NCBI RefSeq assembly: GCF_033807715.1
Contig: NC_084606.1
Coordinates: 36,948,401-37,012,400, forward strand
Direction of reading: 5' to 3'
DNA: 64,000 nucleotides
Source: Cololabis saira
Taxonomy: Eukaryota > Chordata > Actinopteri > Beloniformes > Belonidae
Made by a program: the position numbers and the translations under genes
Part shown: in pieces, positions 1 through 8,635 of the stretch
How the letters are laid out: every line of letters begins with the position of its first letter
How positions within the stretch are numbered: position 1 is the stretch's first letter
Notes under the pieces: model-generated
What the model saw: the letters and a program-made list of their open reading frames with translations, nothing else
What the model was told of the DNA's origin: nothing
Database searches by the model: none

Positions 1-306
1 AGCCTGGGAGACCCGGTGACCAGGAGCCTGGGAGACCCTGTGACCAGGAGCCTGGGAGACCAGGATGCGGCTTGTAACCGGGAGGAAGCGTCCTCTGCAA
101 CCGGGAGGAAGCGTCCTCTGCAACCGGGAGGAAGCGTCCTCTGCAACCGGGAGGAAGCGTCCTCTGCAACCGGGAGGAAGCGTCCTCTGCAACCGGGAGG
201 AAGCGTCCTCTGCAACCGGGAGGAAGCGTCCTCTGCAACCGGGAGGAAGCGTCCTCGGCAACCGGGAGGAGGCGTCCTCGGCAACCGGGAGGAGGCGTCG
301 CCGGCA
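1..306. repeat. Minisatellite, 24-bp then 23-bp units
   Basis: The first 63 bases repeat a unit beginning AGCCTGGGAGACC (24 bp). From about 72 a 23-bp unit beginning AACCGGGAGGAAGCG is repeated about ten times, with divergence at the right end. The 23-bp period makes overlapping open frames on the plus strand that are not genes. The array may continue left of the window. Confidence 0.9.
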
Positions 307-419
307 ACCAGAGGAAGTGGTTGATTTCCTGTCTCGCAACGGGGTTGGCGAGACTCCAGAGGGGGAGGGAAGTGTGAGAAAGTGAGCAACTCCTTCTCAC
401 CATCACCGGACATTTTTTT

Positions 420-790
420 AATGTGTGTGGCAGAGTGGAGGATTGGGCGTGGTCTGCGGGGGAGCAGCACGCAGGTGTTCCTGGTCCTGCTGATTGTGGC
501 ACACCTGTGTCCAATCAACCTCTCCACCCTGCCTGGGTTTATAAACAGCAGCTGCATACCAGAAGAGGGTCTGCTGAATGGAGGTAGCTTGCTGAGAGGC
601 TATGCCCCATTGTGCCTTCTTTTTTGGAATGCCCAGGTCCAGTTTTGCCTTGTCCCCTTGTATGTGGGGAGGCCGCTCTGGTTCCTCACAATTCTTTATT
701 GCGCTTCATTTAGTTTTTCATAAAACAAAAAAAAACAATTTGATCAACAATGACACTTATGTTTGTGTCAGAATAGGAGAAGGCAAATAA
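420..790 (+). mobile_element. Possible solo LTR or promoter-bearing repeat
   Basis: The segment has CACACCTGTGTCCAATCAAC followed by a TATA-like TTTATAAACAGC near 538. I associate this arrangement with U3 regions of fish LTR retrotransposons. No second copy or target duplication is visible here, so this is a weak call. Confidence 0.25.
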
Positions 791-1129
791 ATAGATAACT
801 ACATTTACATCATTCCACTGCCTTGGAGAAGATTAATCCCACCTGACACCTCCTGGTCCAACGTAGAAACTCCATTAGTTTGGTCCAACCAGGAGTGAAT
901 GGTAAGATGAGGACATTTGTCAGCACTGGGGTTTGGTCCTTAAACGCTGCAACAGACTGTCAGTTCAGATCAATAACTGCTGATAGAGACTCTGTTTTAA
1001 TCCCTAAACTGTCTTCATTGAACATCTTACTGGTGCTGTCTTCTGTCACTGAGTAGTAAATGTCTTACCACTAATTAGCTGAAGTTGTCCAGATAAACCA
1101 GTTATCAGTTCTCCATAGCCCCTTCTGGG
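791..1129. other. No recognisable feature
   Basis: AT-rich sequence without a convincing coding frame, RNA or repeat boundary. Confidence 0.5.
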
Positions 1130-1375
1130 TTCTCCCCCACTCAGATCCGCAACTGCACAGACTTACCCACCTTCAAATCGCATCTCAAAACTCACCTCTT
1201 CACAACAGCTTTTAATGTGTGATTTTTTTCTCATCCTTTATCTTTTATCTCTTATCTTTTTTTTATCCTGTGGTTTTTAATCTTTAATTTTTTTTATCTC
1301 AACATTTTATCTTTTTGTCTGTGAAGCGTCTTTGAGATCTTTTAAAAGCGCTCTATAAATAAAAATTATTAGATG
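1130..1375 (+). mobile_element. 3' end of an L2/CR1-like LINE
   Basis: It reads FKSHLKTHLFTTAFNV in one frame, the usual end of the L2-like ORF2. A 3' UTR follows that ends GCGCTCTATAAATAAAAATTATT. The copy is strongly 5'-truncated. Family assignment is from memory of the LKTHLF ending. Confidence 0.6.
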
Positions 1376-1584
1376 TATTTGTCCATTAAGGTGGATCCTA
1401 GGAAACCACCGGAGCCCTAAATGGACTGTCTCAGGGACATGGATGAAGATTCATGAAAACAAAAATGGAGCTATTTGGTTTGGGAGGTTTGATCTACTTC
1501 CAAATCCTGTTTCTATACAGTTTGCCCTCTATGATTAGATTGGTGTTAATTAAACAACTCCAGAAAAAAATAAAGGTCAGAAGA

Positions 1585-1656
1585 GGCTCTGTGGCGCAAT
1601 GGTAGCGCGTCTGACTCCAGATCAGAAGGTTATGTGTTCAACTCACATCAGGGTCA
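1585..1656 (+). tRNA. tRNA-Trp (CCA)
   Basis: A 72-nt cloverleaf. The acceptor GGCTCTG pairs with CAGGGTC (two G-T wobbles) and the discriminator is A. The anticodon stem TCTGA/TCAGA is perfect around loop CTCCAGA (anticodon CCA), and the T stem ATGTG/CACAT is perfect. The body matches the vertebrate tRNA-Trp pattern. A second copy lies at 6498-6569. A T-run about 20 nt downstream could terminate Pol III. Confidence 0.88.
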
Positions 1657-1802
1657 TAATGAACTTTCAGTTTTGTTTTATCCATCCTCACGAGTTCACC
1701 AACCAGACTAACTTTAGCTGCAACAGAAAACTTTGATATGTAACTGGAATTATTCAAGTGTGCACCATCACCTGCCTTGAAGAAAGGACGAACTATCTTT
1801 AA

Positions 1803-2139
1803 AGGAGCTTGAGTCAGGATTGAGGCAGGATTTATGAAAAAAATTTGTATACGTTTTAAGTTTTCTAGTAATGTCAGATGAAGCGTTCCAAACCAAAAAG
1901 AATGTTTCCTCTAGTGTATCTCTCCGTTGCCTTGAACAGGCTGTGTGCTGCAAAATGTGCTGCAATTCGGTCCCGAATTTCCCGCGCTGTCCTGCGGATG
2001 TGACGTCACATGACGCTGCATGCACGTTTTCCCCGTTCTCCCGTGCCGGCTTCACTGTTGGCTGCAGTACCCCCGACGGCCGTCGTGGTGAAGGGTGGCG
2101 CTAGAGAGTCTAATTTCTTAAAAGGAGCCTCAAGCTCCT
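1803..2139. mobile_element. TTAA-type non-autonomous DNA transposon, copy A
   Basis: TTAA flanks both ends (1799-1802 and 2140-2143). The ends form an inverted repeat beginning AGGAGCTTGAG. A second copy lies at 15583-15907. In the paralogous unit at about 6721 the insertion is absent and a single TTTAA remains. TTAA targets fit piggyBac or Kolobok superfamilies; no transposase is encoded. Confidence 0.8.
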
Positions 2140-2209
2140 TTAAATAAAAGGAATTTCATTTGTTTATTTGTTCATTTGTTGATTCTGCAGATTCACACAT
2201 TTTGGAGTC

Positions 2210-2291
2210 GTTGTTGTAGCTCAGTGGTTAAGGTGATCGACTCAAAATCCATTGGGGATTCACCGTGCAGGTTCATATCCTGCCAACAATG
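2210..2291 (+). tRNA. Ser-type tRNA with CAA anticodon (possible pseudogene)
   Basis: An 82-nt cloverleaf with a long variable arm (GGGGATTCACC). Acceptor GTTGTTG pairs with CAACAAT (one wobble) and the discriminator is G, as in tRNA-Ser. T stem GCAGG/CCTGC is perfect. The anticodon loop CTCAAAA gives CAA, a Leu anticodon, where tRNA-Ser has AGA, TGA, CGA or GCT. The anticodon stem has one C-C mismatch, the D stem is wobble-rich, and the T loop is TTCATAT. A truncated relative at 6936-6948 keeps the normal Ser start GTGGCCG. I infer a decaying tRNA-Ser; a recoded tRNA cannot be excluded. Confidence 0.6.
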
Positions 2292-2520
2292 TTTAATGTC
2301 TGAATGGGGAAAAAATCTTAAACTCAGACAAAATTCTGATTTAAAACTCATTGATCAGAGGACTTGTTTATAAAGAGTGCAGCGCACAAAAAATGTCCTT
2401 ACACCACTTTCTATGCTCACGGTCTGATGTTCAGAAAGGGACTTGAATGTGAAAAGTTCTGGTCCTACAGGCACAAATCAATTCTGGCATTTGCACATTT
2501 CTAAATTTTTGTCTGTTGGC

Positions 2521-3050
2521 GACACTCACTGGCGATGCAGTGAAGTCCAAAATATGAAGAAAGGTGACCTCAACAATAAGTTCACTCGCTCTAATAACTG
2601 TTAGGAAACCACTATAAGTAAGTTTAGAAATGTAGGATAAAAAGCACAATATGCATCAAATACTTCCCAATCAAGGACATTGAATCCCATGCCAGTACCT
2701 GTGGAGCAAAGTAAGTGGTATCATGGCACTTTACTGCCAAAATATCTATCCATCTTTTAAGATGTCATGTATTTTAACAGTGAACTGTTTTGCGTTGTAT
2801 TGACACCAGGGCATTAAGTGTGTAATACTTTCAAGTCAACAAAAACACACTGACTGAAGCTGTTCTGTGCTTTAGTTTCTCTCCACAGAGATCGTAGCGG
2901 GGATAGAGATGCTCCTGTTTTAGGTTTGTTACTCTTATTCATAACTGGTTCTTTGACTTTCTCATATTTTTCAGGTTCAGACTGGGAGAACACAACAGAA
3001 CACTGGACTGATATAATGCACGATGCAGAAACCCCTTCAAGAGGATGTCA
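2521..3050. other. Spacer in the tRNA cluster
   Basis: No gene or repeat boundary recognised between the Ser-like tRNA unit and tRNA-Glu. Confidence 0.5.
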
Positions 3051-3056
3051 CATGTG

Positions 3057-3128
3057 TCCCTGATGGTCTAGTGGCTAGGATTTGGTGCTTTCACCACCAG
3101 GGCCCGGGTTCAATTCCTGGTCAGGGAA
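3057..3128 (+). tRNA. tRNA-Glu (TTC)
   Basis: A 72-nt cloverleaf. Acceptor TCCCTGA/TCAGGGA is perfect with discriminator A. Anticodon stem TGGTG/CACCA is perfect around loop CTTTCAC (anticodon TTC). The T stem CCGGG/CCTGG has one wobble and the T loop is TTCAATT. The D arm GGTCTAGTGGCTAGGAT matches eukaryotic tRNA-Glu. It lies between the Ser-like tRNA and a decayed tRNA-Thr. Confidence 0.93.
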
Positions 3129-3679
3129 ATTAGTGTTTATATTTCTCCTTCAATTGTGTTTATTTTTGTGCATCTGTCAGATTGTGGCTACCTAACCTCT
3201 TCTTGATTATGACAATATATATAAGCCAAATGTGTAAGATAAGATTTTTATCACATGAAAAAGGTCCCTGGTCTGAATCTGCCAAGCTGGAACTCTGGAT
3301 CAGGACTGACCAATTGAATGGTTGAACAGAACGGATAATCCATTGGAAGATTCACAGCAGTTTCATCTTAGAATACCTTCATCAGTGACAGCTTCTGTGT
3401 GTATCAATTACGTGCATTTCATCCTACCTCAATCAGACTTTGCTCTGGCCCAGCTGCAGCATTGAGAAACCTTTTTAGCAGGAAAACAGCAACTGCTCAT
3501 GGTGTCTGGAGGAGTTTTTATTCTTAATGACCATTGTTCACTTGAATCAGCCATGCAGATAACATTGTACAATAATAGTAACAGCTGATACCCCATCAGG
3601 GAATCGGATCCCGGCCTTCTGGCAGAGATACTGTCCACTATACTAACAAAGATTTGAAAGAACAGTTCCAGATCAGAGC

Positions 3680-3870
3680 TGGCACAGAAATTGCGGTCAT
3701 GAAATCCTTTGAGCGGCTGGTGTTGAGCCACCTGAAGGACATCACAGGCTCCCTGCTCGACCCCCTGCAGTTTGCCTACCGTGCAAACAGGTCGGTGGAT
3801 GATACAGTCAACATCGGACTGCACCAAATCCTGCGTCACCTCGACACCCCAGGGACGTATGCTTTGAATT
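3680..3870 (+). pseudogene. CR1/L2-like reverse transcriptase fragment
   Basis: The translation includes KSFERLVLSHLKDITGSLLD and QFAYRANRSVDDTVNIGL, the thumb-side motifs of non-LTR reverse transcriptases, where the Q-F-A-Y-R block is diagnostic. Only about 60 residues remain and the frame closes soon after. It is a dead LINE fragment inside the tRNA cluster. Confidence 0.75.
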
Positions 3871-4438
3871 TGATAACTTCAAACCCAATGTTCAAAGATT
3901 CGAAGAAAAGGAACAGGTAAAATATTTCCCGCATAATGAGTCTTTCAGAGCAGCCAGAACTGCAGTATCCATCTTGCTGTCAAGAAGTGTAGCAGAGACT
4001 TTTTAAAGCAGCACAATGTAACTTTTCCACCTTAATATAATATTGCCAGAGTCATTGTGATGGTACATCAACTTCCAACTTCCAACTTGACACCTCTGTC
4101 ATGGTCTGAGGGGTCTGTATCGCCTTCACTGGCACTATGTAACTTGGAGGTGGATGGTAGGAACCCTTCCACACTACTGGTAAAGCACTACCACTTTTGT
4201 CCAAAGGAGCCGCCAAACTCAACAAAAGCTGAAAGTTACATTGTGCTGGATACATGTATGACTTTGCAGTAACATCATTTGAACTTGGAAAACCACTTCA
4301 GTCCTCTACTTGGTGCTCAGGACAGGAAGGCCGACCATCTCTTTCTCGCATTGGGTCTCATGTAGAACTAACTTTTGTTGCAGTTCCTCAACTGACCAAA
4401 GCCAGTCAAACTCCATTCACCTGCACTTTGAAATATCC
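3871..4438. other. Spacer, nothing recognised
   Basis: Short frames on both strands without family motifs. No structured RNA recognised. Confidence 0.5.
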
Positions 4439-4507
4439 AACTTTATAGCAAGTCAAAGCGCCTTTCTTGTAAACAGGAGATCCTGGGTTCAAATCCCAGC
4501 AGAGCCT
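4439..4507 (+). pseudogene. Decayed tRNA-Thr (TGT)
   Basis: The 3' half is well preserved: loop CTTGTAA (anticodon TGT), T arm CTGGG-TTCAAAT-CCCAG and the acceptor strand AGAGCCT. The 5' acceptor strand and D arm are degraded and shortened, so the acceptor stem no longer pairs properly. Confidence 0.7.
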
Positions 4508-4826
4508 TTAAACTCATGAAGACAAAAGTAAGGCTGTAATGTTTAAAACCACATACATTGTGGAAAATGTCAGGTTTTCCACGTGGTTGGATAAAGTCTT
4601 CTCCTCTGTTAGTGTTTGTCAAAACTGACAATGTTTCTCAGTGTAGTAAGGGCCTGATTGACTAAGATCCTAAATAAAGAGTACTAAATTGCGTGTGCAC
4701 TGAAAAAGTTTGCACGTGCTGTTGTTGCGTGGTTTGCGGGTGATCAACTAAGAATGCTTGCGCAATTGATAACAGGTGCAAACCGCAGTATTTAAATGAG
4801 GTGTTGCGTGTCTTACGGTTTGCGCC

Positions 4827-5240
4827 ATGGAGAGTCTGGATGGAAAGCAGGATAGTCGCAAGCGCAAAATGAAATTTGACGAGTTGGAGTTAGAGATATT
4901 AGTGGAAGAGGCAAATAAACACATTCATGAACTACAGCAAAGAAATGTAAACATTACCAAAAGAAATGCAATATGGGAGAAAACCTGCGATAGAATAAAT
5001 GCAGTTGGTAAGACAAAAAGAACGGCAGATGAGGTTAAAAGAAGGTGGCAAGATATAAGGCGAAGAACTAAAGAAAAAGTGGCCTTTAATAAAACTTCGG
5101 CAAACAAGACAGGGGGAGGGCCTGCGGAAGAGATGCCTCTAACCAGCATTGAGCAGCAGGTGCAGCTCACCTTCTGCGAGGAGCAGATAACTGGGATACC
5201 GGGGTATGACACGCTAGAGCCAACTGCAGAACAAGTATAG
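4827..5240 (+). CDS. Harbinger Myb/SANT-like DNA-binding protein
   Basis: A 137-residue open frame. Residues about 13-95 form a Myb/SANT-like trihelix: KFDELELEILVEEANKH, an E-KTCDRINAVGK segment, and the block RTADEVKRRWQDIRRRTKEK. In Harbinger elements this accessory protein binds the transposon ends and assists nuclear import of the transposase. The start was chosen because it opens the domain and follows a TATTTAAA box (about 4789) by some 40 bases. The frame is intact although the partner transposase is not. A domesticated role is possible but nothing here shows it. Confidence 0.8.
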   Translation: MESLDGKQDSRKRKMKFDELELEILVEEANKHIHELQQRNVNITKRNAIWEKTCDRINAVGKTKRTADEVKRRWQDIRRRTKEKVAFNKTSANKTGGGPAEEMPLTSIEQQVQLTFCEEQITGIPGYDTLEPTAEQV

Positions 5241-5359
5241 GCGCACAATAAGAAACACTTTTTTTTCCATGAAAACACGTGATTTATTTATTATCACAAA
5301 TAAAAAAATGAATGTGCCTCCTGTGGCAACCTTTTGCTGAATAATACTCGATTTAACAT

Positions 5360-5593
5360 TCAAATAAAATATTTCTCCTTTTGCATGTGGAGAATCCTCA
5401 CCACAAGTTGAGCCATCCCCACCCCAGTCCTCAAATCAGCCCTTAACTCATTCAACAGCTCCAAAATGGAATCGCTAGCTAGTCGATATGTTTCAACTAT
5501 CTGGTTTTCATTCATTCCAAACAAATTTACACGAGTCCGAAAGACTCTCTCTCTGTGTATTCTTTGATTTTGGATGTCGCCTCCTTGCCTCAA
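5360..5593 (-). pseudogene. Truncated Harbinger (HARBI1-like) transposase
   Basis: The 77 residues contain RERVFRTRVNLFGMNENQIV and ETYRLASDSILELLNELRADL, the N-terminal helical region of Harbinger transposases. Family members are about 350 residues with a DDE nuclease domain, none of which is present. The last 20 residues diverge, consistent with an internal deletion. It converges on the Myb-like gene. Confidence 0.8.
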
Positions 5594-5950
5594 TAACAGC
5601 AGCCATCGGTGCGTAATGCTGGGCAGATTAGCACCTTCCTTTCCAACGTATTAAATACAGACGCAATCACAATCCCCACAATTACTTTCAGGCTTGGTAA
5701 ATCTCATTGCGTGTGGTAAATTAACCTATTTGCATTTTCCCCTCCCAGTATTTAGCGCTTTCTGGCGGGTATGCCCCATATTGATTATTCATCAGGGCAA
5801 AAGTACTAAATGAACAGCGTGTGCTATTTTGCTCATTTGAGAGGCGCAGTCCTCTTTGCGCGCTGTTAGTAGATCAGCTTGCACATTGGTTTGCGAGTGA
5901 TGTCAAGTTTGCACACATTTTTACACACGCAAACCTTTAGTAAAGTGTAA

Positions 5951-6422
5951 GTGTTTCATGTAACATTTCCTAAGCAGTAGAAAGCAAACTGAACTTTGTA
6001 ATATTTTAACAGCCCTCATTCATATTGAGATGATTGTTGTTTCTCATAAGGGAACAGCCGTTGGGTGACCGTCACTGCCAGGGCTTCTTGAGAAAGCTGT
6101 AATCCAGTCAGGAGTGGGTACAAAGAGAGAGCTCTGTACATTCAAATAACATTGTCAATTGTCATTATCAATCCTCTCCAAGTCTATGGTCTCTTTTTAA
6201 GAGGATGCTGTTTCCACATGTCTAACTGAATATACCTGCAAACATGAAGACGGTAATCAAGAAGTTGTTGTATAAGCTGAGGGACAAATGGAGGTAAGTA
6301 GCTAGTGATATTGAAGAAACTATCATCGAATAGTTACTTTCCCTGACATCGAGACTGCTCATCTGGTCGTAATGCTGGTAAACTGTGACGTCTCCTGCAG
6401 CTGTTTCAGGAACTTCCCTGCA
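5951..6422. other. Spacer, nothing recognised
   Basis: No coding frame or known repeat recognised before the truncated tRNA-Gly. Confidence 0.5.
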
Positions 6423-6470
6423 GCGTTGGTGGTATAGTGGTCAGCATGGCTGCTTGACAAGCAGTTGACC
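6423..6470 (+). pseudogene. 3'-truncated tRNA-Gly body with GAC anticodon
   Basis: The first 48 nt match the tRNA-Gly(TCC) start GCGTTGGTGGTATAGTGG and the anticodon arm, but the anticodon position reads GAC instead of TCC. The T arm and 3' acceptor strand are absent. The intact relative is at 12131-12202. Confidence 0.75.
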
Positions 6471-6497
6471 AACTTCAGATAATAAACGGTCAGAAAC

Positions 6498-6569
6498 AGC
6501 TCTGTGGCGCAATGGTAGCGCGTCTGACTCCAGATCAGAAGGTTATGTGTTCAACCCACATCAGGGTCA
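6498..6569 (+). tRNA. tRNA-Trp (CCA), second copy
   Basis: Differs from the copy at 1585 in the acceptor and T loop. Position 1 is A, so the first acceptor pair is an A-C mismatch; the rest of the acceptor, the anticodon arm (CCA) and T stem ATGTG/CACAT pair. It may be active or an early pseudogene. Confidence 0.75.
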
Positions 6570-6935
6570 TAATCAACTTTCAGATTTGTTTTATCCATCC
6601 TCACAAGTTCACCGACCAGACTAACTTACTGTAAACTGCAACAGAAAACTTTGATATGTACCTGCAATTATTCAAGTCTGCATGATCATCTGCCTTGAAG
6701 AAAGAAGGAACAAAAGATGATCTTTAAAAAAAACGAATTTCATTTGTTTATGAGGAGAAACAGGGCAAGTTTATTTGTATACCACATTTCGTCTACGATT
6801 CAAAGTGCTTTGATAAAACCATTTTAAAATACGAGGAAAAAAATATGTGTCAAAGTGATAAAGTAAAATCATCCAGTTTTATAAAGTTTCTAAATTGTCT
6901 TGTTCTGCAGATTCACACACACATTCAACTTGCAG

Positions 6936-6948
6936 GTTGTTGTGGCCG
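6936..6948 (+). pseudogene. 5' remnant of a Ser-type tRNA
   Basis: The 13 nt GTTGTTGTGGCCG lie at the place where unit A has its Ser-like tRNA, and then sequence homologous to the unit A downstream flank resumes. The GGCCG matches normal tRNA-Ser and shows the unit A copy (TAGCTC) is the changed one. Confidence 0.55.
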
Positions 6949-7289
6949 TATGCCACTTTCTGCGCTCATGGTCCGATGTTCAAGAAGTGACTTGAATGTG
7001 AAAAGTTGTGGTCCTTCATGCACACATCAATTCTGGTGCAGCCACATTTCTGTTCTTCCATCATTCAAGCTATTTGTCCATCCCTGCTGGGTCTCCTGTA
7101 ATTTAAGAGTTAAAAAACACAATAGCAGCGTTATTCACACTGCTACAGTGCAGCACCTGGAAGTCTGAATAACTATCCATGGATGGGCACACATCTGCTG
7201 GATTCTGCGTTTTTGTTCACAGTTCATGTCGTGTTGAGTTCAGTAAAGACTTTACAGAAGAACAACTAACAAAACTGTTCATGTTGTCT

Positions 7290-7361
7290 GGTTCCATGGT
7301 GTAATGGTTAGCACTCTGGACTCTGAATCCAGAAATCTGAGTTCAAATCTCAGTGGAACCT
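7290..7361 (+). tRNA. tRNA-Gln (CTG)
   Basis: A 72-nt cloverleaf. Acceptor GGTTCCA/TGGAACC is perfect with discriminator T. Anticodon stem CTGGA/TCCAG is perfect around CTCTGAA (anticodon CTG), and T stem CTGAG/CTCAG is perfect with loop TTCAAAT. It closely follows the vertebrate tRNA-Gln(CTG) sequence and looks functional. Confidence 0.95.
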
Positions 7362-7439
7362 GCAAGCTGATTTGATGTTTAAGGTGTTAATGGTCATGCT
7401 TTATGCAACCTTCTCACTTACTGAAAATTATAGGTATAA

Positions 7440-8590
7440 AAGCCTTTAAAGTGTGCCACATGAAGAAAAAGCAATGTTAAAAAGAGGATTGAGTGCACGT
7501 ACACCCAAAAGCCGAAAATGGTGGGCGCAAAAAAAAATCTGGATCTATAAAACCACTTGCACGCAATGTTTGCTTTATAAATCACAGTCCAGCTGGAAGG
7601 TTGCACAGCTGAATCCGCCTCAAATCCCGCCCTCTACACGCCCACTTTTTACCTTAAAAGGGTAATGCAAAGTAGTATTTGCATATGAATGAGCCTGCTG
7701 GGCATGCGCAGCAGCATCCTGCAGCCTGTTTGGCGTCAGAATGAATGAGACGTGTCCAGCCACCGTGCCACTGAATTTCACTGAGATCTGAGATCAAGAT
7801 GTTGTGGATGAGGTGGAGGACAGGTAAACGACATTATTTGGTGGTCACAGTAAAAGTATAAAAAGTATATAAATAGTATAAAATAAAGTGAGTGAGTGGC
7901 AGCACGCCGTTGCTGCGCTAAACGCTGTGAGTGCCCCGGCGCAACAGGGGGGACATGTCCCCCCGTCTTTTCAAAATCATGTTTTTGTCCCCCCCACTTT
8001 TTACAGTTTAAAAACTAACGGTAGGCTCAGCCTGTAATTGCAAATCACAAGACATCCTGTGCGAAAGCAATGCAAGAACGGCTTAGGCTTACACCCGCAC
8101 GTGAAGGTTTCACGCATGCGTAAAACTCATTATATATATGAAAAAAAATCTGTGTCCCTTTAGGGGCTCCGTAGAGCCACTAAACACTCTACGGAGCCCC
8201 TCATTTGTTCTGTCCTAAAGCGGTGGGTGAAGAGGAGGTTCCCGGCGTGTCTACCGCGGCTGCACCAGAGTCCTGACTGACGCTGAGCTTCACACACAGA
8301 GGGACACGATCAGCACTATTTTATTATAAGTCTGATATATGTTGTGATATGTGATGACATTATTAAGAGTATGACATGAATCTCGCTTCATTTCACCACC
8401 TCATAGCCTGCGTCGCCAGTTCCCCATGTCTGAAGTAAGTTCCTACGGGAGGGTCGGGGTTGCCGTAGGGATATGCAGATTTTTTGATTAGTTTTTTCTT
8501 TTTACATCCCAGCCTTTGCGTAGAAGGTGGCTTGCGCATCTTTCAGGCCCTTTTTGTGCGCAAGCAAGCTTTATAGATGAGGCCCCTGGG
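7440..8590. mobile_element. Possible non-autonomous DNA element(s)
   Basis: The left part has CTATAAAACCACTTGCACGC and the right end has GCGCAAGCAAGCTTTATAGA followed by TGAGGCCCC, a terminus I associate with fish Harbinger-type MITEs. A GGGGGGACATGTCCCCCC palindrome near 7948 marks another fish repeat, related to 55979-56040. No transposase and no clear target duplication. Confidence 0.4.
8162..8201. repeat. Perfect 15-bp stem hairpin
   Basis: AGGGGCTCCGTAGAG (8162-8176) and its exact reverse complement (8187-8201) are separated by 10 nt. It lies in a possible transposon and has no associated gene. Confidence 0.7.
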
Positions 8591-8635
8591 CATTGCTCCC
8601 TCTACCAACCCCCGGGAGGCCCTACACTGAGCTCA

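Larger units (their letters stand above)
1560..2520 (+). repeat. tRNA cluster repeat unit A
   Basis: This segment carries tRNA-Trp, a TTAA-type element and the Ser-like tRNA. Its flanks match 6480-7060: the sequence after tRNA-Trp, the stretch GATTCTGCAGATTCACACA, and a stretch around GACTTGAATGTGAAAAGTT near 2441. The two segments are copies of one ancestral tRNA-bearing unit in the same orientation. Confidence 0.75.
4655..5950. mobile_element. PIF/Harbinger transposon, internally deleted
   Basis: The segment holds a Myb-like gene on the plus strand and a truncated Harbinger transposase on the minus strand. This convergent two-gene layout is typical of Harbinger. The ends are imperfect inverted repeats around TTGACTAAGATCC (left) and TTTAGTAAAGTG (right), followed inside by related TTTGCACxxG motifs. 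Exact termini and the 3-bp target duplication could not be fixed. Confidence 0.75.
6480..7060 (+). repeat. tRNA cluster repeat unit B
   Basis: Paralogue of unit A (1560-2520). It carries tRNA-Trp and a 13-nt remnant of the Ser-type tRNA. It lacks the TTAA element of unit A and has its own insertion at about 6755-6900, holding a LINE-tail-like stretch around CAAAGTGCTTTGATAAAACC. Confidence 0.75.

Noticed and set aside
382..723. 113-codon frame with a hydrophobic stretch
   Set aside because: No start context or homologous motif; the region resembles an LTR or promoter repeat.
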